A DNA stretch of 64,000 nt from Streptomyces sp. NBC_01498 (GTDB lineage: Bacteria; Actinomycetota; Actinomycetes; Streptomycetales; Streptomycetaceae), in contig NZ_CP109598.1 of the NCBI RefSeq assembly GCF_036327775.1, positions 1,054,001 through 1,118,000 of the forward strand, read 5' to 3'. Shown here piece by piece: positions 60,532-64,000 of this stretch. The translations under genes and the position numbers were made by a program. Position 1 is the first letter of the stretch. Every line of letters begins with the position of its first letter. Under the pieces are notes generated by a model that was given only the letters and a program-made list of their open reading frames with translations, searched no databases and was not told the origin of the DNA.

Positions 60532-60612
60532 CCCGCTGAGGGCCGTTCAGCACACGCCGTCCCGGATTCCGGCACCGCCGGCCGGGTCAGGCACCACCGA
60601 TGCACCACCGCC

Positions 60613-61614
60613 TCAGGGGGCGGGCCCGTCAAGAAGGGCCTTCCCCAACCGGGTGCGGTGGTGCATCATCCGGTTTCCGTGCCTGCGGGAGGTCAGCAGC
60701 CCCGCCTCGCGCAGCACGGAGGCGTGGCGGCTCGCGGTCGAGGGGGACATCCGCAGCGCCCCGGCCAGCCCCGTCGTCGTCATCGGCCGGTCGAGCAGTT
60801 CCAGCAGCCGGGCGCGCGAGGTGCCGATCAGCTGGGCCACCGGCGGGGTCGCCTCGCCCAGCCGGGAGCGTGCCAGCCAGCCGGGTGCCGGGGACAGCGG
60901 GTGGACCAGCACCGGCGGCAGCGCGTCGTCGACCAGGGCCAGCGGCGTCCCGACGCAGAAGAAGCCCGGCACCAGGGTCAACGTCCGCCCCTGGAGGAGC
61001 AGTTCACGGCTGACCGGATACGGGGTGCGCAGGATGCCCTCCTCGCGGCGCCAGCCGGGCATCTCCTCGTAACTGGCCAGCAGTCCCTCCGCTCCCCCGG
61101 TCAGCGCCGCCTCGGCGCGGCGGGAGCGGTCGGCCGCGGCCTGGGCCCGGAGGGCGGGCAGATACGGGGCCACGGCGACCGCGTAGTAGCGCCGCAGCAC
61201 CGTGGCGAGCCGGCCCAGCGCCTCCGTGTCGCCGTCGGCCAGCCGCCGTACGGTGGGAGGCAGCGGGCCTCGTCTGCGCGCGTAGAGTCGCGTGAGTTCG
61301 GCGACGAGACGGCGGCGGGGAGTGGACAGCAGCTGGTCGAGGCCGACATCGAGGTCCAACTCGCCCCGGCCGGGGGTGAGAAAGTCCGGGAAGTACTGGG
61401 CCGACGGGCAGAGCAGCATCAACTCCCGTACGGACGAGGCGAGTCCGGCCCGTTCCAGGGCCGAGCGGACCTCGCGGCGCCAGGGCGCGAAGGCCGGCGG
61501 GACCTGCTGGTCCTGGAGCAGATGGAGGCTGAGCGCGGCCTCCCACAGCGCGTCGGCCCCGTCCGCCACGCGCAGCCGGTCCAACTCCCGCCCGCGGAGA
61601 TCGACTCGCAACAC
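60613..61614 (-). CDS. ArsR-type regulator with N-terminal DUF5937-like domain
   Basis: 333 residues. The N-terminal 240 are a helical domain (LRVDLRGRELDRLRVADG; WEAALSLHLLQDQQV), the kind fused to winged helices in many actinobacterial proteins; the C-terminal 75 (ARLLELLDRPMTTTGLAGALRMSPSTASRHASVLREAGLLTSRRHGNRMMHHRTRLG) are a typical ArsR helix-turn-helix without metal-binding cysteines. GTG 61612-61614, with GGAGTCCAGG upstream, is preferred; TTG is the next codon. Divergent from a PPOX-type gene across 138 bases, which it may control. Confidence 0.85.
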   Translation of the reverse strand: MLRVDLRGRELDRLRVADGADALWEAALSLHLLQDQQVPPAFAPWRREVRSALERAGLASSVRELMLLCPSAQYFPDFLTPGRGELDLDVGLDQLLSTPRRRLVAELTRLYARRRGPLPPTVRRLADGDTEALGRLATVLRRYYAVAVAPYLPALRAQAAADRSRRAEAALTGGAEGLLASYEEMPGWRREEGILRTPYPVSRELLLQGRTLTLVPGFFCVGTPLALVDDALPPVLVHPLSPAPGWLARSRLGEATPPVAQLIGTSRARLLELLDRPMTTTGLAGALRMSPSTASRHASVLREAGLLTSRRHGNRMMHHRTRLGKALLDGPAP

Positions 61615-61752
61615 CCTGGACTCCCCCGGAAAGCCTGTGCGTTCAGGCCCCGGATTGTAGCCGGGGGCACGTCGCGAGGTGACCGGGTGACGGGACGGGT
61701 GTCTCCCCGGAGGGGGCGGGCGGCGGCGGGACGGGCGTGTGAGGCTGGTGTC

Positions 61753-62127
61753 ATGACCGAATTCAGCGAGGCCGAGCGCTCGTACCTGTCCTCCCAGCGA
61801 CTGGGCCGGCTGGCCACCGTCGATCCGAAGGGCCAGCCGCAGGCCAACCCGGTGGGGTTCTTCCCGCAGCCGGACGGCACGATCCTGATCGGCGGGTACG
61901 CGCTGGGCACCACCAAGAAGTGGCGGAACCTCCGGGCCAACCCGAAGGTGGCGCTGGTGGTGGACGACGTCGTGAGCCTCAAGCCCTGGAAGGTGCGGGG
62001 CGTGGACATCCGGGGTGAGGCCGAACTGCTCACCGGGCCGCACGAGTTGGGACCGCACTTCAGCGAGGAGCTGATCCGGATCCATCCGCGGAAGATCCAC
62101 AGCTGGGGTCTGGACGAGGCGGTCTGA
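61753..62127 (+). CDS. PPOX-class F420-dependent oxidoreductase
   Basis: 124 residues, a split beta-barrel flavin/deazaflavin-binding fold: LGRLATVDPKGQPQANPVGFF near 17-38, TTKKWRNLRANPKVALVVDDV near 53-74 and the C-terminal IRIHPRKIHSWGLDE. Small proteins of this group use F420 or FMN; the substrate is unknown. GAGG eight bases upstream, or a leaderless GAGGCT -10, may drive the start. Confidence 0.88.
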   Translation: MTEFSEAERSYLSSQRLGRLATVDPKGQPQANPVGFFPQPDGTILIGGYALGTTKKWRNLRANPKVALVVDDVVSLKPWKVRGVDIRGEAELLTGPHELGPHFSEELIRIHPRKIHSWGLDEAV

Positions 62128-62129
62128 CC

Positions 62130-62162
62130 GGGCCGGGCTCCCGCTGTCCGGGAGCCCGGCCC
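62130..62162. terminator. Bidirectional terminator between the PPOX gene and rsgA
   Basis: A perfect 14-bp stem (62130-62143 with 62149-62162) and five-base loop begins two bases after the PPOX stop and ends 17 bases before the rsgA stop. Confidence 0.88.
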
Positions 62163-62179
62163 CGCCGACCACCTGTTGT

Positions 62180-63293
<1,114 letters not shown>

Positions 63294-63295
<2 letters not shown>

Positions 63296-63306
63296 GGGAA
63301 ACCCTT
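63294..63306 (-). promoter_or_regulatory. Hairpin hiding the rsgA ribosome binding site and start codon
   Basis: In the mRNA AAGGG-UUU-CCCUU forms a 5-bp stem; its first arm is the Shine-Dalgarno sequence and its second includes the UU of the UUG start codon. A further 6-bp stem-loop (63327-63343) stands upstream. Confidence 0.55.
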
Positions 63307-63657
63307 CAAGGGGGCGGCCCCGGCCACGCGCCGTTCGGGCGCGGAGAGAGTCGAGAGGTCAGCCGGAGACCACGGAGGTGACACGGACAGCGAGCTGATC
63401 GCGGGCAGGGCCCGGCGCCGAGACAGCCATGGGTGCACACCTCCTGGATCACGAGTGGCCGACGGGGACCCGACCGGGTCCCTCAGGAACGAGGGAAATC
63501 TAACGCGTCCCGGCCGGGCCCACCACCTATTTCCCGGGCGCCCGTGCCGGCCTGCGGCGGCCCGGCACCCGCGCGGGGCCCGGGGCCGCCGCCGCGATCC
63601 CGGTGACTTCCGTGAACGGGGTCGCGGGGCGGTCCGCGACGGCGGCAGGATGGCCGC
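63296..63657. other. Region upstream of rsgA and the M24 gene
   Basis: 362 bases holding the rsgA leader ORF, two stem-loops and the divergent promoters. Apart from the leader no gene is seen. Confidence 0.6.
63359..63430 (-). CDS. Putative 23-residue leader peptide upstream of rsgA
   Basis: ATG at 63428-63430 with a full AGGAGGT Shine-Dalgarno sequence eight bases upstream, the best in the window. It codes for MAVSAPGPARDQLAVRV and six more residues, then TGA; 63 bases later rsgA starts at a TTG. The strong initiation site beside the weak, hairpin-covered rsgA start suggests that translation of the leader affects rsgA. I know no family for the peptide. Confidence 0.55.
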   Translation of the reverse strand: MAVSAPGPARDQLAVRVTSVVSG

Positions 63658-64000
63658 ATGAATGGCAGCAGCGCACCCATCGTTCCCTTCACCGCCGACG
63701 ACTACCGCGCCCGGATGGACCGCACCGTGCGGGAGGCGGTCGGCGCCGGGCTGGCCGGTGTGGTCGTGGCACCCGGACCCGACATGGTCTGGCTCACCGG
63801 GTACGCGCCGCCGGCCGACACCGAGCGGCTGACCCTGCTGGTGCTCACCCCGGACGGCGGACCCGTTCTCGTCGTGCCGAAGCTGGAGGCGCCCGACGCG
63901 GAGGGGGCCGCCGGGGCGTCCGCGCTGACCCTGCGGGACTGGACCGACGGCACCGACCCGTACGGGGTGACCGCGCCCCTGCTCGGCACCACGGGGCGGT
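63658..64000 (+). CDS. M24-family Xaa-Pro aminopeptidase-like protein, N-terminal part
   Basis: The first 114 codons of a gene that continues beyond the window. MNGSSAPIVPFTADDYRARMDRTVREAVGAGLAGVVV followed by GPDMVWLTGYAPPADTERLTLLVLTPDGGPVLVVPKLE is the creatinase/prolidase N-terminal domain that precedes the metal-dependent M24 pita-bread domain. The catalytic half is not visible, so peptidase activity is only presumed. CAGGATGG lies upstream of the ATG at 63658. Confidence 0.85.
   Translation, partial: MNGSSAPIVPFTADDYRARMDRTVREAVGAGLAGVVVAPGPDMVWLTGYAPPADTERLTLLVLTPDGGPVLVVPKLEAPDAEGAAGASALTLRDWTDGTDPYGVTAPLLGTTGR

Overview
The window is high-GC actinobacterial chromosome, almost certainly Streptomyces. 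Codons end overwhelmingly in G or C, GTG and even TTG starts are common, several promoters look leaderless, and the gene families (IclR AllR-type, CebR-type LacI, PucR, DUF2637, DUF5955, GH46 chitosanase) are typical of the genus. I saw no rRNA, tRNA, CRISPR array, transposase, integrase or attachment site. It reads as stable chromosome rather than a mobile element.

Region 1 (about 1.0-22.7 kb and 34.8-42.2 kb) is a purine-to-central-metabolism island. The molybdenum hydroxylase block (XdhC-type accessory, Mo, Fe-S and FAD subunits, with a divergent PucR regulator) makes urate from xanthine. An 8-oxoguanine deaminase-like enzyme feeds oxidised guanine to the same point. Uricase, UraH and UraD take urate to allantoin; allantoinase and allantoicase release urea and ureidoglycolate. 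The resulting glyoxylate is taken either to malate (malate synthase) or through glyoxylate carboligase, hydroxypyruvate isomerase and tartronate semialdehyde reductase to glycerate. Ureidoglycolate lyase and glycerate kinase are not in the window. An IclR (AllR-like) gene is divergent from allantoinase. Two palindrome families lie upstream of these transcription units: a TTCAAC-N5-GTTGAA type before allantoinase, malate synthase and uraD, and paired 15-bp TTCCG-N5-CGGAA type dyads just at the predicted start sites of hyi and gcl.

Region 2 (22.8-34.6 kb) is mixed: a zinc-ribbon protein with a possible nuclease-like fold, an acetyltransferase, an acyl-CoA synthetase divergent from a GAF-LuxR regulator, a TetR/SDR pair around a perfect 19-bp operator with a decayed SnoaL-like pseudogene downstream, an AlkZ-like DNA glycosylase, a VOC protein, and a CebR-like LacI regulator with a perfect CebR box beside a GH9 cellulase. 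Chitosanase (12.9 kb) and a GH38 alpha-mannosidase (49.2 kb) add to the soil-polysaccharide theme.

Region 3 (42.6-64 kb) holds general genes: membrane acyltransferase, GntR regulator, an FhuF-type ferric reductase under an iron box, DUF2637 protein, anti-sigma-type ATPase, PoxB, a degenerate PP2C, a TrmB-LuxR hybrid regulator, two divergent secreted cell-wall hydrolases that share a C-terminal module, an ArsR-type regulator, a PPOX-type oxidoreductase, rsgA with a leader ORF and a hairpin over its TTG start, and the first third of an M24 aminopeptidase-like gene.

Several short tandem duplications copy the 3' end of a gene including its stop codon (13.9, 24.3 and 48.5 kb), and there are copy-number-prone repeats between hyi and glxR and between the xdh genes, including a nine-tract G-quadruplex motif.
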